From: Ktedonospora formicarum
Lineage (GTDB): Bacteria; Chloroflexota; Ktedonobacteria; Ktedonobacterales; Ktedonobacteraceae
Assembly: GCF_016587355.1 (NCBI RefSeq)
Contig: NZ_BNJF01000003.1
Location: 620,001 to 684,000, forward strand
DNA length: 64,000 bases
Direction: 5' to 3'
Position 1 is the stretch's first letter. Every line of letters begins with the position of its first letter. This document shows positions 1-8,430 of the stretch, piece after piece. The notes beneath the pieces were generated by a model. It ran no database searches and was not told where the DNA came from. It was given only the letters and a program-made list of their open reading frames with translations. The position numbers and the translations under genes were made by a program.

Positions 1-683
1 TAGGCATCTCTGGCGATGGCATCAGCGCTATTTTTCATCATTGCCCCAATGGCTGGAGCGGTGCTGGCAATCATGGGACCCAGGGACGCTACTTGAAGGC
101 CTTCGGCTTCCAGGAGACGAGCCCCATGAAAGAAGCCCAGCATCGAGCCGAAGAGATAGGAGAGAAACGCGAGATCGACAGCAGATGCCGCCCCGATCAG
201 CTCCCCCAGGTAGACGACGTTTCCAGTCAGACTTTTTAGTAGCGACTCACTTCTTTGAAACGCTGCCTGCACGCCCGAAACAAAAATGGTGGAATTAGGT
301 TTACCTATCTGGACTGGAGTAGCCGCGATGGCTCCATCGAGATAGTCAATGCTTCGTGCTCGTGCCCACGCTTCGCTTTCTCGTGCCTGCTGAGGACTGC
401 CAGTGCTCAGTTGAACCAGGATTCGACCTCTCAGGGCAGCAACGACCTCTTCCGTTTTCAATATGCTGTCCGCAATCTCGTAGTCGGCAACGCACATAAT
501 CACAACAGGGCTCGCGTCTGCCGCAGATGCCGCATTCTCTGCCAGAACCGCCCCCTCCTGAATTAGTGATTCAGCCTTCGGGCGGGTTCGATTCCAAATG
601 GTGACATGATTGCCATGCTCAAGCAGTGCATGCGTGAGCGCTCTACCCATTTGTCCTAAACCAATAACAGATACATCACTCAT
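1..683 (-). CDS. NAD(P)-dependent oxidoreductase, imine-reductase/hydroxyacid-dehydrogenase-like (partial)
   Basis: The reading frame runs leftwards from an ATG at 683 and leaves the window without a stop, giving about 227 residues. It opens with MSDVSVIGLGQMGRAL, a Rossmann dinucleotide-binding loop (GxGxMG), followed by NRT, the usual NADP-type position of the 6-phosphogluconate/beta-hydroxyacid dehydrogenase superfamily. A later QLSTGSPQQAR stretch fits the conserved segment of that superfamily, and a helical second domain begins near residue 155. Imine reductases and reductive aminases share this fold, so the substrate cannot be named. It lies downstream of merR on the same strand with a hairpin between them, so it is probably a MerR target or the second gene of the operon. 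The C-terminus is outside the window. Confidence 0.8.
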   Translation of the reverse strand, partial: MSDVSVIGLGQMGRALTHALLEHGNHVTIWNRTRPKAESLIQEGAVLAENAASAADASPVVIMCVADYEIADSILKTEEVVAALRGRILVQLSTGSPQQARESEAWARARSIDYLDGAIAATPVQIGKPNSTIFVSGVQAAFQRSESLLKSLTGNVVYLGELIGAASAVDLAFLSYLFGSMLGFFHGARLLEAEGLQVASLGPMIASTAPAIGAMMKNSADAIARDA

Positions 684-771
684 ATGTTGCATTTCTTCTC
701 TGATCTCCTTTATATGTCTCTGGAAGAGCTCCAAAATCAGGCACACCCTCGTCCTATTCACGAAGATTACT

Positions 772-794
772 CCCCATCCCGCTGCGGGATGGGG
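772..794. other. Perfect hairpin between merR and the oxidoreductase
   Basis: CCCCATCCCGC and GCGGGATGGGG form an 11-base perfect dyad around a single T. It lies after the merR stop and before the oxidoreductase start on the minus strand. There is no T-run on that strand, so it may be an attenuating hairpin or a small repeat rather than a strong terminator. Confidence 0.45.
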
Positions 795-819
795 AAATAT
801 GGGTAAGAGGATCTTCTTA

Positions 820-1203
820 TCACACAGAGAGGGGCTTCTGTGCCCGCTCTAGACGTTGTTTGAGGTACATTTTTGCCTTTTCAAGGGAAGTAATTTGTTG
901 CTCTATTTCTGCGAGCTTTTCCAGGCAGAAGTTCACCTCATCTGGGCAGTGGGATGCTTCTGCCTGCTCACAAAGGGCCTCATCCTCTTCAGGTTTATGA
1001 CAAAACACCACGTCAAGTATTTCGTTGGTGGTCAGTCCCAAGCCCAGGTAAAACTGGATTGTTTTCACTCGTTCAATCGCCGTGCTACCGTAGGAGCGAT
1101 ATCCGTTCTCCCCCCGCTGAGAGGATAACAACTGCCTGGTTTCGTAGTAGCGCAGGGAGCGAATACTGACGCCCGTCTGGCGCGCAAGTTCGCCAATGTT
1201 CAT
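820..1203 (-). CDS. MerR family transcriptional regulator
   Basis: The 127-residue protein begins MNIGELARQTGVSIRSLRYYE, the canonical MerR winged helix-turn-helix (residues 1-70, with RYYE and RSYG wing motifs). A coiled-coil dimerisation helix covers about residues 85-120. Four cysteines or histidines occur around residues 88-108 (FCHKP, LCEQ, SHCPDE), which may be incidental or could bind a metal. The length is usual for one-component MerR proteins. The ATG at 1203 follows a strong GGAGGTGAG ribosome site. The promoter upstream has the 19-base spacer typical of MerR control, so autoregulation is likely, and the oxidoreductase downstream is the probable target. The inducer is unknown. Confidence 0.9.
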   Translation of the reverse strand: MNIGELARQTGVSIRSLRYYETRQLLSSQRGENGYRSYGSTAIERVKTIQFYLGLGLTTNEILDVVFCHKPEEDEALCEQAEASHCPDEVNFCLEKLAEIEQQITSLEKAKMYLKQRLERAQKPLSV

Positions 1204-1238
1204 GTGTCTCTCACCTCCGTGTTCATCTCGTCCTCAGC

Positions 1239-1269
1239 ATTCTAAACCATGACATCATGTCAGAGTCAA
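1239..1269 (-). promoter_or_regulatory. MerR-type promoter with 19-base spacer and central dyad
   Basis: On the minus strand TTGACT (plus 1264-1269) and TAGAAT (plus 1239-1244) are separated by 19 bases. MerR activators act on such over-long spacers by twisting the DNA. The spacer holds the dyad TGACAT-c-ATGTCA (1250-1262). The site lies 36 bases before the merR start. Confidence 0.7.
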
Positions 1270-1626
1270 GTCGCTGGCACAAGCGAGTGTCCGGGATGAG
1301 TGGCCGACAAGATCAGTGGGCTGAATCATGTTCAGGAATACCAGGAGAGGAGGGAGTCTCGATCCGAGAAGACGGGAAGGGCTGATGATTGAAACACGAC
1401 GGTTTGCGTAGACTGAGCAAGATGTTGCACCGAGAAATCTTGTCTCTTTTCATCCAGGATAATATGAGTCGATGGGCTTCCTTTTCGCCATTATTGTTCA
1501 GTTAGCGGGTCTCGTTGCGCATCCCGTGGGATATCGCTTGCCAGAAAGAAAAAAGGGTAGGTTGATGTTTGATCAGCCCATCCTTCATATTTGCAGCTTT
1601 CCTATTCCTTTATCTTATGTCGGCCT
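1270..1626. other. Intergenic, no gene recognised
   Basis: About 350 bases between the merR promoter and the end of the small hypothetical gene. Short open frames exist but none has a ribosome site and a recognisable product. Nothing else was seen. Confidence 0.4.
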
Positions 1627-1956
1627 CTATAGTAAATGTTTCCACTTTACTTGGGTGTAATGGGTGATCGTGTGTATCAAAGCCTCTTCAAGAGAGAAGG
1701 AGTCTATTCGGAAAAAATCTTCACCCATGAAAGCTCCTATAACCGAGACCGTATAAGGCTCAGTGCCGTAGACCTTACTTTTCTCTCCATCGAATTTAAT
1801 GAGTACTATAGCCCCTTCTTGACGCATTTGTTCTAAAAAGGGGAGTAAAAATTCAACTCGTTTCCATCCTTGTACTGGAATTGTTATTTCCAGCTTTTCT
1901 GCGATATGCGTAAGAGTCATTTCAAAATCTGATTGAGCCAATGAATAACCTCGCAA
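1627..1956 (-). CDS. Hypothetical protein, about 100 residues
   Basis: The family is not recognised. The protein is soluble, mixed alpha/beta in appearance, with a helical start (FEMTLTHIAEKLEITIP), a strand-rich centre (AIVLIKFDGEK, YTVSVIG) and a helical end. No signal peptide or membrane segment is seen. The longest frame would start with TTG at 1956. A TTG around 1941 has a GAGG site about seven bases upstream, and an ATG lies at 1920 without a clear site, so the start is uncertain. The stop is at 1627. Amino-acid composition looks like a real protein, but there is no independent support. Confidence 0.5.
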   Translation of the reverse strand: MRGYSLAQSDFEMTLTHIAEKLEITIPVQGWKRVEFLLPFLEQMRQEGAIVLIKFDGEKSKVYGTEPYTVSVIGAFMGEDFFRIDSFSLEEALIHTITHYTQVKWKHLL

Positions 1957-2159
1957 TCTTTGTGCTAGAGCATCTACATTCCGTTGATTCCCTTCAGCAC
2001 ACTTGGAGCAAAATTGAGCTTATAATGTAATTCAGCAGAATTTGTGTATAACACTCAGAACCCAGTGTGTTCGCAAGAATCTGGCCTGTGATGGTGACAA
2101 CTGTACCGAAACAGTGCCCGCCATCTTCTCAGTTAGCGTGGACACCACGCGTCAACTGC

Positions 2160-3827
2160 TCAGACATCCCTCATGAGAGGAAGGGTCACTGTAAAGGTCG
2201 AGCCTTTCCCAACAGCACTGTCCACCGAGATGGCTCCTCCATGATGTTTGACAATCTTGTCCACAATATAGAGCCCCATGCCCAGGCCAGGAATTGCTTT
2301 CCGCTTGAAATCAGTGACCCGATAGAATCGCTCAAAAATTTTGTCGCGTAGTTCTCGCGGGATACCCAGACCATGATCGCGAATATGGATTGTGACCGCA
2401 TCGTCTGAGGCTGAAAGATCTATCTCAACGGTCTGGGCATCTGGCGAATACTTGATGGCATTGCTCAGCAGGTTGGTAAAGACCTGCCCCAGCCGGTCTC
2501 GATCCCCCATCAGGGTGGGCTGCACGCTTCCGCGAACCAGGATGGTATGACTTGGATGGAGGTGATGAATGGTGGAGATGGTCTCCCGCAACAACTCGTC
2601 AAAGATCACCTGCTCCCGTCGATACTCGAGGCCCCCTGCCTGCATCCTGGAGACATCCAGTAACTCTGTGATCAGGCGTTCCAGTTGCTTGACAGGCCCC
2701 TCCACCCGGGCAAGTGCGGTGTTCGCCTCATGCTGGGAATGCTTTTCGAATCGTTTGCGCGCCAATTGGATCTGCAATTTGACCGCAGTGAGTGGGGTCT
2801 TCAGCTCGTGGTTGGCCATACTAATAAAGTCGTCTTTGCGCTGCTCCAGTTCCTTGCGCGCTGAATTATCCAGCACAAAGGTGACCATCTGACGCGGTTG
2901 CTCCTGGAAGATAACGCCACCCACCAACACAGGCAGCCAACTGCCATCTTGACACACCAGTTCGGTCTCAAAAGGAGTGTGTTGCCCGCGTTCAAAGAGC
3001 TCCTGGTTCGCGCGCTCGAAGAGCGGCACTTGTTCTGGGGGGACAATGTTCATTCGGCTCAACTTCCTGCTCTGCACCTCTTCTCGGGTATAACCGGTCA
3101 TGCTCAGGAACGCCTCATTGGCGACTGCGATCACTTCTCCTTCCATCTCGACAGAAGTAATGCCGATAATATTGGAGTCGATCAGGGCGTGGATGCGCTC
3201 CTGACTCTGGCGTAAGGCATCCTCCGTTCGTTTCTGGTCTTCGATATCGGTGCTCGTGCCAAACCACTTGACGATGTGACCACCTTCATCGCGCATCGGC
3301 ATGGCGCGCGTTAAGAACCAGCGATATCCTCCATTCTGGCCATTTCTGAGACGCTCTTCGTGCTCATACATGGTTCCTGTGTCCAGGGCATGCTGCCAGG
3401 AAACTTGATTGCCTGTACGATCATCTGGGTGGACGAACTGAAGATGAGCCCAGCTGTCGCTTTGGGTGTGCTCAAGCGTTAATCCAGTGTAATCACGGCA
3501 ACGCTGGTTTGTATACTCGTGCTTACCGTCGGATCGTGTCACCCATACCATCTGTGGCACCGTTTCAGCCAGCACCCGCAAGCTCTCCTGGCTTTCTTTG
3601 AGTTGTTGCTCCGCTTGCTTTTGCGCATCAACATGCTTGATGCGCGCCTCACATTGTTCAAGGTCGAGGTGCCTGGTCTGTTTTCCATTCGACATCACGC
3701 AGTAACTATCCCTTTCATGTGGTCCCATCCCTGGCAAGGAAGATGCTTCCTTGCTCGTATAACTCGGAACAGGAGTGAGAGATGTGAAAAGATAGCCCCT
3801 CCTCGTAAACACATGCAGTTCATTCAT
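2160..3827 (-). CDS. PAS-domain sensor histidine kinase
   Basis: The 555-residue frame holds two PAS domains (about 85-200 and 205-330; the first has the PAS/PAC pattern GYRWFLTRAMPMRDEGG). The kinase core follows: H-box SMANHELKTPL with phospho-acceptor His340, N-box NLLSNAIKYSP, G1 DHGLGIP, F-box FERFYRV and G2 GLGMGLYIV. No membrane segment is seen, so it is a cytoplasmic sensor that autophosphorylates and passes phosphate to a response regulator. No response regulator lies beside it, so it is an orphan. The frame starts at 3827, but no ribosome site is visible there; an ATG at 3695 (MSNGKQ) just before the coiled coil is equally plausible. The PAS ligand is unknown. Confidence 0.9.
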   Translation of the reverse strand: MNELHVFTRRGYLFTSLTPVPSYTSKEASSLPGMGPHERDSYCVMSNGKQTRHLDLEQCEARIKHVDAQKQAEQQLKESQESLRVLAETVPQMVWVTRSDGKHEYTNQRCRDYTGLTLEHTQSDSWAHLQFVHPDDRTGNQVSWQHALDTGTMYEHEERLRNGQNGGYRWFLTRAMPMRDEGGHIVKWFGTSTDIEDQKRTEDALRQSQERIHALIDSNIIGITSVEMEGEVIAVANEAFLSMTGYTREEVQSRKLSRMNIVPPEQVPLFERANQELFERGQHTPFETELVCQDGSWLPVLVGGVIFQEQPRQMVTFVLDNSARKELEQRKDDFISMANHELKTPLTAVKLQIQLARKRFEKHSQHEANTALARVEGPVKQLERLITELLDVSRMQAGGLEYRREQVIFDELLRETISTIHHLHPSHTILVRGSVQPTLMGDRDRLGQVFTNLLSNAIKYSPDAQTVEIDLSASDDAVTIHIRDHGLGIPRELRDKIFERFYRVTDFKRKAIPGLGMGLYIVDKIVKHHGGAISVDSAVGKGSTFTVTLPLMRDV

Positions 3828-4037
3828 GGTCTGCCGACGGTTTGAGGCAAAAGCATCATCACCACCCTATGTATCTGAGTAATTTGCTTTCTTTAAGTGA
3901 AAGAAGTCACATCTTCCCGCTCATTGGGCTGAAGAAAACTCTGCTTCTCCTTGCTTTCGTCGAAGAGATGAAGCACCCAGGAATCGATGGTGAGGAAGAG
4001 GTGTGTTGTGGTCGGGAATCTATCCTCCCTTCCTGAC

Positions 4038-4793
4038 TTAACTTTGGGGGTGAGAGCGACTGAGCCAGTCCCCAAAACGTGTTGGGGCAATCCGCGCACT
4101 GTCGCCTGGTATGAGGGAGTCCTCCTCCAACTCTGTGCCGTAGAAGCGCGCATGGGCATCTGTAATGACCTGGCGTGTATCATTGTTCGCACTCAAAAAT
4201 CGACGCACGAGATCATCAAGATGGATCTTTTCAGGACCAGCCACTTCAACGATGCCGTTCACAGGTGATCCAAGGGTGACATCAGCCAGCGCAGTCACAA
4301 CGTCATCAGACAAGATCGGCTGGAGAAAAGCTGGCGGCAAGCGAATCGTTTGTCCATCGCTCGCCTCCTGGGCGATGCCGCCAACAAACTCGAAGAACTG
4401 CGTTGCGTGAAGGATGGTATAGGGAACCATAGACGCTTTGATCAGATCTTCTTGGGCCACCTTCGCTCGGTAGTACCCACTGTGAGGAAGACGGTCAACA
4501 CCAACGATAGACAGGGCGACATGATGTCCTACACCGGCAACTACTTCTGCGGCCAGGAGATTGCGACCTGATGTCTCGAAAAAATCCAAAACGGCTTTGT
4601 CCTCCCACGAAGGCGCATTCACGACGTCGACGACCACCTGAGCACCAACAAGCGCTTGAGCTAACCCCTCACCGGTGATGGTGTTGACGCCTGTGCTAGG
4701 TGATGCTGCTATGACCTGATGGTTATGCTCTCGAAGCTTGCTCACAAGTTTTTTTCCGATGAGTCCACTGCCACCAATAACCACAATCTTCAT
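4038..4793 (-). CDS. NmrA-like NAD(P)-binding SDR-type protein
   Basis: The 251-residue protein starts MKIVVIGGSGLIGKKLV, an atypical SDR Rossmann loop (GGSGxIG). The chosen ATG at 4793 follows AGAGG; a longer in-frame extension to 4898 lacks a site. The motif YYRAKVAQEDLIKAS around residue 107 resembles the Y-x-x-x-K region of extended/atypical SDR proteins, and the C-terminal half is a substrate-binding domain like NmrA/NAD-dependent epimerases. Members include redox-sensing and quinone or sugar-nucleotide enzymes, so the substrate cannot be assigned. It is divergent from the MocR regulator gene, with the duplicated segment between them. Confidence 0.85.
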   Translation of the reverse strand: MKIVVIGGSGLIGKKLVSKLREHNHQVIAASPSTGVNTITGEGLAQALVGAQVVVDVVNAPSWEDKAVLDFFETSGRNLLAAEVVAGVGHHVALSIVGVDRLPHSGYYRAKVAQEDLIKASMVPYTILHATQFFEFVGGIAQEASDGQTIRLPPAFLQPILSDDVVTALADVTLGSPVNGIVEVAGPEKIHLDDLVRRFLSANNDTRQVITDAHARFYGTELEEDSLIPGDSARIAPTRFGDWLSRSHPQS

Positions 4794-5046
4794 ACTGTAC
4801 CTCTCACTTCTTTGCCCATGAGTCGGGCTTGTAATATTTAAACATAGGCTGATGCGTGTTGGAAAGCCTTGAATATGTCTTCTGTCGACACTCCACAAAA
4901 GTTCATCAAAACCTTTCTTACCAATTACAGATCCACCAGTTCGGTATGGGTATTCTCGCAGAATATGCCTGTATTAATGTGCATTTCTATTCTCAACAAT
5001 CCCTGCCACGAAGAAGCCTTACTGCCAACCTGTATCCTGAACTGTG

Positions 5047-5114
5047 TAGGAAGCATAGTCTAGAAAGAGAGCCCTTTCAAGAATCATTTTTGCAAATTTT
5101 ATGGTATCATTTGC
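5047..5114. repeat. Direct repeat, copy A
   Basis: This copy shares 64 of 68 positions with copy B. Weaker ungapped similarity continues upstream, through a shared AAGAAGCCTT at 5011-5020 placed at identical spacing in both copies. Inside lies the short dyad GAAAG-agagcc-CTTTC. It could be a distal operator for the MocR regulator, or the decayed copy of a small minus-strand gene (see the finding). Confidence 0.75.
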
Positions 5115-5143
5115 TGGTCGAGCTATGTATGAGTTGGACATAA

Positions 5144-5518
5144 TTAACCTTTATACCCTGCCCATTTGATGCTAGGTAAACAGCTCTTGCCACCGGCATG
5201 CAACGTTCGCCATAATGGGGAGAGCAACGTCTGCATAGTGCCAGGAACGAGAGCATAGGGACTAGAGGCTACTTGCTCCTGCTGTAAATGTCGAATTCGA
5301 TGTACGTCATTCCCAGTCCACTGACACTCCAGAACGACAAATGCCTTCTCCATCATGGCGCATACTCCCTTCTCATTTTTGGCAATCTCGACCACTAAGA
5401 AGCCTTGTATCCAGCATGTGTGCTGACCTTTATAGGAAGCATACTCTAGAAAGAGAGCCCTTTCAAGAATCATTTTTGCACATTTCATGGTTTCATTTGC
5501 GAAGAACTTCCTTGTCAA
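5144..5518 (-). CDS. Doubtful small hypothetical ORF overlapping repeat copy B
   Basis: The 124-residue frame has no recognisable domain. It is listed only because the same frame in copy A, 386 bases away, encodes a similar peptide over about 45 residues (both contain AKMILERALFL) before stop codons interrupt it. Its start codon abuts the divergent MocR start at 5521, which is awkward for a real gene, and a shorter start inside the repeat is possible. It may equally be a chance frame across a regulatory repeat. Confidence 0.2.
   Translation of the reverse strand: MTRKFFANETMKCAKMILERALFLEYASYKGQHTCWIQGFLVVEIAKNEKGVCAMMEKAFVVLECQWTGNDVHRIRHLQQEQVASSPYALVPGTMQTLLSPLWRTLHAGGKSCLPSIKWAGYKG
5433..5500. 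repeat. Direct repeat, copy B, next to the MocR start
   Basis: This is the second copy of the 68-base segment; it carries the same GAAAG/CTTTC dyad and ends 20 bases before the start codon at 5521. MocR regulators commonly bind repeated sites near their own promoter, which makes an operator role attractive, but no experimental or comparative support is available here. Confidence 0.75.
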
Positions 5519-5520
5519 TC

Positions 5521-7032
5521 ATGACAAAAAAACGACAAGCCCTTCACAACACAGCGGATTTTGCCCTCAATCGCACACTCACGATGCCATTGCATCGCCA
5601 GTTGTATGATCGACTACGTCACACTATCCTCAGCGGCCAATTGCAACCAGGTCATCTCCTCCCATCAACACGGGTTCTAGCAAGCGAATTAGGGATTTCG
5701 CTCAATACAGTGAACAATGCCTATGATCAACTCTGTGCTGAAGGCTACATCGAAAGAAGGGTTGGACAGGGGACCAGGGTAGCGTGTGATCTTCCAGAAA
5801 CCTTTTTTCTTCCCAAAGGATGTCCACAGAGAAACGCAGCCCTCGACGAAACCCCACACACTACCCTTTTCTTATCTCACTTGGGAGAAGCCTTAATGAG
5901 CCAGGCTACCGCATCCTCCATCCAGACGTATCGTCGATCGACTCCCCCTCGTGCTTTTCGCACAGGCACTCCAGACCTACATGCATTTCCCTTTCAACAA
6001 TGGAGCCAGGTCGCAGCTCACTGCGCCCGGTCTCTCCTAAAACACATGGGGACGTATCAGGAGGTCGCAGGTTTTTACCCGCTCCGTGAAGCGATTGCTT
6101 CTCATGTAAGCATCACCCGAGGCGTGCATTGCCAGGCAGAGCAAGTTCTTATTGTGCCAGGAGCACAGACCGCGTTAGATCTGGCGGCACGCCTCCTTCT
6201 GAATCCTGGAGACCTTGCCTGGATAGAAAATCCAGGCTATCCAGGAGCACAACGGGCTCTCCTCAACGCAGGCGCGCAACTGGCCCCTATCCCTGTGACC
6301 TCGGAAGGGATCAATGTTGCCATTGGGCAAAAGCGGTATCCACATGGACGCCTGGCCTACGTTACTCCATCACATCAATTTCCTTTGGGTATTACCATGC
6401 ATCTGTCGCAACGCGTTGCCCTCTTGCAATGGGCGAAGCAAGCCAATGCCTGGATTCTCGAAGATGATTATGACAGCGAGTATCGCTTCAGTGGTCGACC
6501 GCTTGATGCTTTACAGGGTCTTGATCTCGCCCAACGCGTCATCTACATTGGAACGTTTAGCAAAGTGCTTTTTCCGTCACTTCGTATTGGCTATCTGATC
6601 CTTCCGCCTCAACTCATCCCCCCCTTCCTCGCCCTTTGTAGTTATACCCATATTCATGTGCCAATTCTTGACCAATTGACCCTGGAAGCCTGGATAACCA
6701 AAGGGCATATGCTGCGTCATATCCACCGTATGCGCGATCTCTATGCAGCGAGAAGAGCGCTCCTCATTGAGTCCTTGCAAAAGGAACTTGGAGGGTGTAT
6801 AGAAGTGCTGCCTCCTCAAGCCGGTTTACATCTTATGGGTTGGCTTCCACCGAACTTTGATGATCAGCACATGACACAACAAGCAGCGAACTGCGGGGTT
6901 GAGATCATCCCTGTGTCCGCGATGACGCTCGGCTCATCTCTGCGAGGTGGCCTTGTTCTTGGCTATGGAGCCGTCAATGAGCAGGAGATTCAAGCTGGCG
7001 TTCGGCAACTAGTGAGCATTTTCCCCTCGTAG
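5521..7032 (+). CDS. MocR/PdxR-type GntR regulator with aminotransferase domain
   Basis: The 503-residue protein joins an N-terminal GntR winged helix (about residues 20-90: LPSTRVLASELGISLNTVNNAY, then YIERRVGQGT) to a fold-type I aminotransferase domain (about 130-500). The PLP lysine is Lys348 in YIGTFSKVLFPSLRIGY, and the DDYDSEYR motif that holds the PLP ring region is present. MocR proteins sense pyridoxal phosphate or amino-acid-related ligands, and often control PLP synthesis, GABA or taurine genes. No such gene lies next to it. The ATG at 5521 was chosen because the longer frame from 5341 runs through the repeat and lacks similarity to the family. Confidence 0.9.
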   Translation: MTKKRQALHNTADFALNRTLTMPLHRQLYDRLRHTILSGQLQPGHLLPSTRVLASELGISLNTVNNAYDQLCAEGYIERRVGQGTRVACDLPETFFLPKGCPQRNAALDETPHTTLFLSHLGEALMSQATASSIQTYRRSTPPRAFRTGTPDLHAFPFQQWSQVAAHCARSLLKHMGTYQEVAGFYPLREAIASHVSITRGVHCQAEQVLIVPGAQTALDLAARLLLNPGDLAWIENPGYPGAQRALLNAGAQLAPIPVTSEGINVAIGQKRYPHGRLAYVTPSHQFPLGITMHLSQRVALLQWAKQANAWILEDDYDSEYRFSGRPLDALQGLDLAQRVIYIGTFSKVLFPSLRIGYLILPPQLIPPFLALCSYTHIHVPILDQLTLEAWITKGHMLRHIHRMRDLYAARRALLIESLQKELGGCIEVLPPQAGLHLMGWLPPNFDDQHMTQQAANCGVEIIPVSAMTLGSSLRGGLVLGYGAVNEQEIQAGVRQLVSIFPS

Positions 7033-7077
7033 GCCCTCCATTTGGAGAAGAGCTGATTTTCCCTTTTGTCGCGCTGC

Positions 7078-7113
7078 GAGAAGCGCCTTTCCCTAAGTTC
7101 AAAGGCGCTTCTC
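7078..7113. terminator. Bidirectional hairpin between convergent genes
   Basis: GAGAAGCGCCTT (7078-7089) and AAGGCGCTTCTC (7102-7113) form a perfect 12-base stem with a 12-base loop. It sits between the convergent MocR and MarR-GNAT genes, and its right arm contains the last codons of the latter. Confidence 0.6.
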
Positions 7114-7980
7114 AAACCAGTAATGGGCATAGGGCTCATCATTGAAAGCCTCAACCTCCTGATATCCAGCGTGGCGATACAGCTCAATGGCTTCCGTGAG
7201 TGTGCGGTTCGTTTCAAGGTGAAGGATCTTGACGCCCGTTTGTCTTGCCTCGTGCTCCAAAGCTTCTAGGAGCCGCCGTCCTAACCCCAGCCCACGCGCC
7301 CCTTTCGCGACCCACATGCGCTTGATTTCGCTTGGAGCGGTTTCGTGAAACTTTAACGCACCGCAGCCTACCGGCTCCTCTCGCAGACGGGCCACGAGCA
7401 ACAGACCAGCAGGAGGCGTAAGTTCGTGTGCATACGCCGTAATGCTCAAGGTAGGATCGAAACCCGCCTCAAAGCGCTGGCCCAGTTCAGCGAAATAGCG
7501 CTCAAGGCACCATCGGGCATCCTGACTGGTTGGATTGACAACGGTGATCTGGACCATTGAGGCGATGAGAAGCCGCTCGACCTGTGCCATAGCTGCCCCT
7601 AGTTTCACACGCTGGCCCTCGCTGAGTGGTTCCAGCAAGGAACGAGCAAAGGCATCAGCTTGCTGATCCAGCGCGACTCGCTCACGAAGGCCAGCTTCGG
7701 TCAAATGGACAAGGCGAACCCGTCCATCCTGTTCACTTGTCCTCACCACCAGCAAGCATTGTTGCTCAAGCGAGCGCAGTAGGCGGCTGACGTAGGCAGA
7801 ATCAAGAGACAACCTGCGTCTCAGTTCCCGAACCTCAGTCCCCTTTTCTCCGATCTCCCACAGGAGCCGCGCTTCGCCAAGCGGATGGTCTCGACCCAGA
7901 AAGTGATCGTTGAGAACCCCGACGCGCTCGGTCATGGTTCGATTGAAGCGGCGAACCTGTTCGACTAAGGATATTTCCAC
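7099..7980 (-). CDS. MarR-type HTH fused to GNAT acetyltransferase
   Basis: The 293-residue protein has a MarR winged helix in residues 1-140 (LRRRLSLDSAYVSRLLRSLEQ as recognition region, wing TSEQDGRVRLVHLT). A GNAT domain fills residues 150-293, with the acetyl-CoA loop ARGLGLGRRLLEALE and the C-terminal LYRHAGYQEVEAF motif. This architecture is known as a bifunctional helix-turn-helix/GNAT family, in which the acetyltransferase may modify a toxic small molecule while the HTH part controls expression. The acetyl acceptor is unknown. A dyad with a TATAAT in its centre lies 47-70 bases upstream and is a likely autoregulatory operator. Confidence 0.92.
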   Translation of the reverse strand: MEISLVEQVRRFNRTMTERVGVLNDHFLGRDHPLGEARLLWEIGEKGTEVRELRRRLSLDSAYVSRLLRSLEQQCLLVVRTSEQDGRVRLVHLTEAGLRERVALDQQADAFARSLLEPLSEGQRVKLGAAMAQVERLLIASMVQITVVNPTSQDARWCLERYFAELGQRFEAGFDPTLSITAYAHELTPPAGLLLVARLREEPVGCGALKFHETAPSEIKRMWVAKGARGLGLGRRLLEALEHEARQTGVKILHLETNRTLTEAIELYRHAGYQEVEAFNDEPYAHYWFEKRL

Positions 7981-8026
7981 GCCTAACCTCCAGATGTGCT
8001 GAAAAAGTGACTGCTCATTCTCTGAT

Positions 8027-8050
8027 TATAGTCAGAGAATTGAGTTGGAA
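8027..8050 (-). promoter_or_regulatory. Probable MarR operator overlapping the -10 box
   Basis: ATTCTCTGA (8027-8035) and TCAGAGAAT (8042-8050) form a 9-base dyad around six bases. On the minus strand the centre reads TATAAT (plus 8035-8040), a consensus -10 for the MarR-GNAT gene. A bound dimer would block polymerase directly. Confidence 0.65.
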
Positions 8051-8430
8051 TACAAGGGTTTTCTGAAGCACATTCTGATTTTTCTGCTCTGGATGGTGAA
8101 ACATGTCCTCACAAAGAAAGAGAAAAACGAAAGCTCAATCCCTGGAAGCGCTGCAAACATTTGGTCTCGCAATTGTTCAATCACCGCGTGCTTTTAGAGG
8201 ATGGCTTACTCTCATAGTGTTGGGCAACATCGTAAAGTTCTCTTTTGTTGATCTTTGTCCCTGGGTTCATACTGTCAAGAGACACCTCTCGTTCAAAGAG
8301 AGTCGCCCTGCATGGTCCGGAACATCTGCAGGTTGCCTTCGCAGACCTCAAATGATGGTAGAAGAGGATCGTTTTGCTTTTCGGTGGTGCATCACCTTCG
8401 GAAAGCATCTAAAGAAGGAGGTAGTCTTAC
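8051..8430. other. Intergenic region upstream of the adenylation gene
   Basis: A 121-residue plus frame (8103-8468) runs through it and into the next gene in another frame. It has no recognisable domain or upstream ribosome site and is not accepted as a gene. A GAAGGAGG site ends close to the 8431 start. Confidence 0.4.

Larger units (their letters stand above)
4794..5520. other. Intergenic region between nmrA-like gene and mocR-like gene
   Basis: About 730 bases. It holds two copies of a 68-base segment with 64 identical positions (5047-5114 and 5433-5500). The second copy ends 20 bases before the MocR start codon. A 124-residue minus-strand frame covers the second copy. No other feature is seen. 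Confidence 0.5.
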
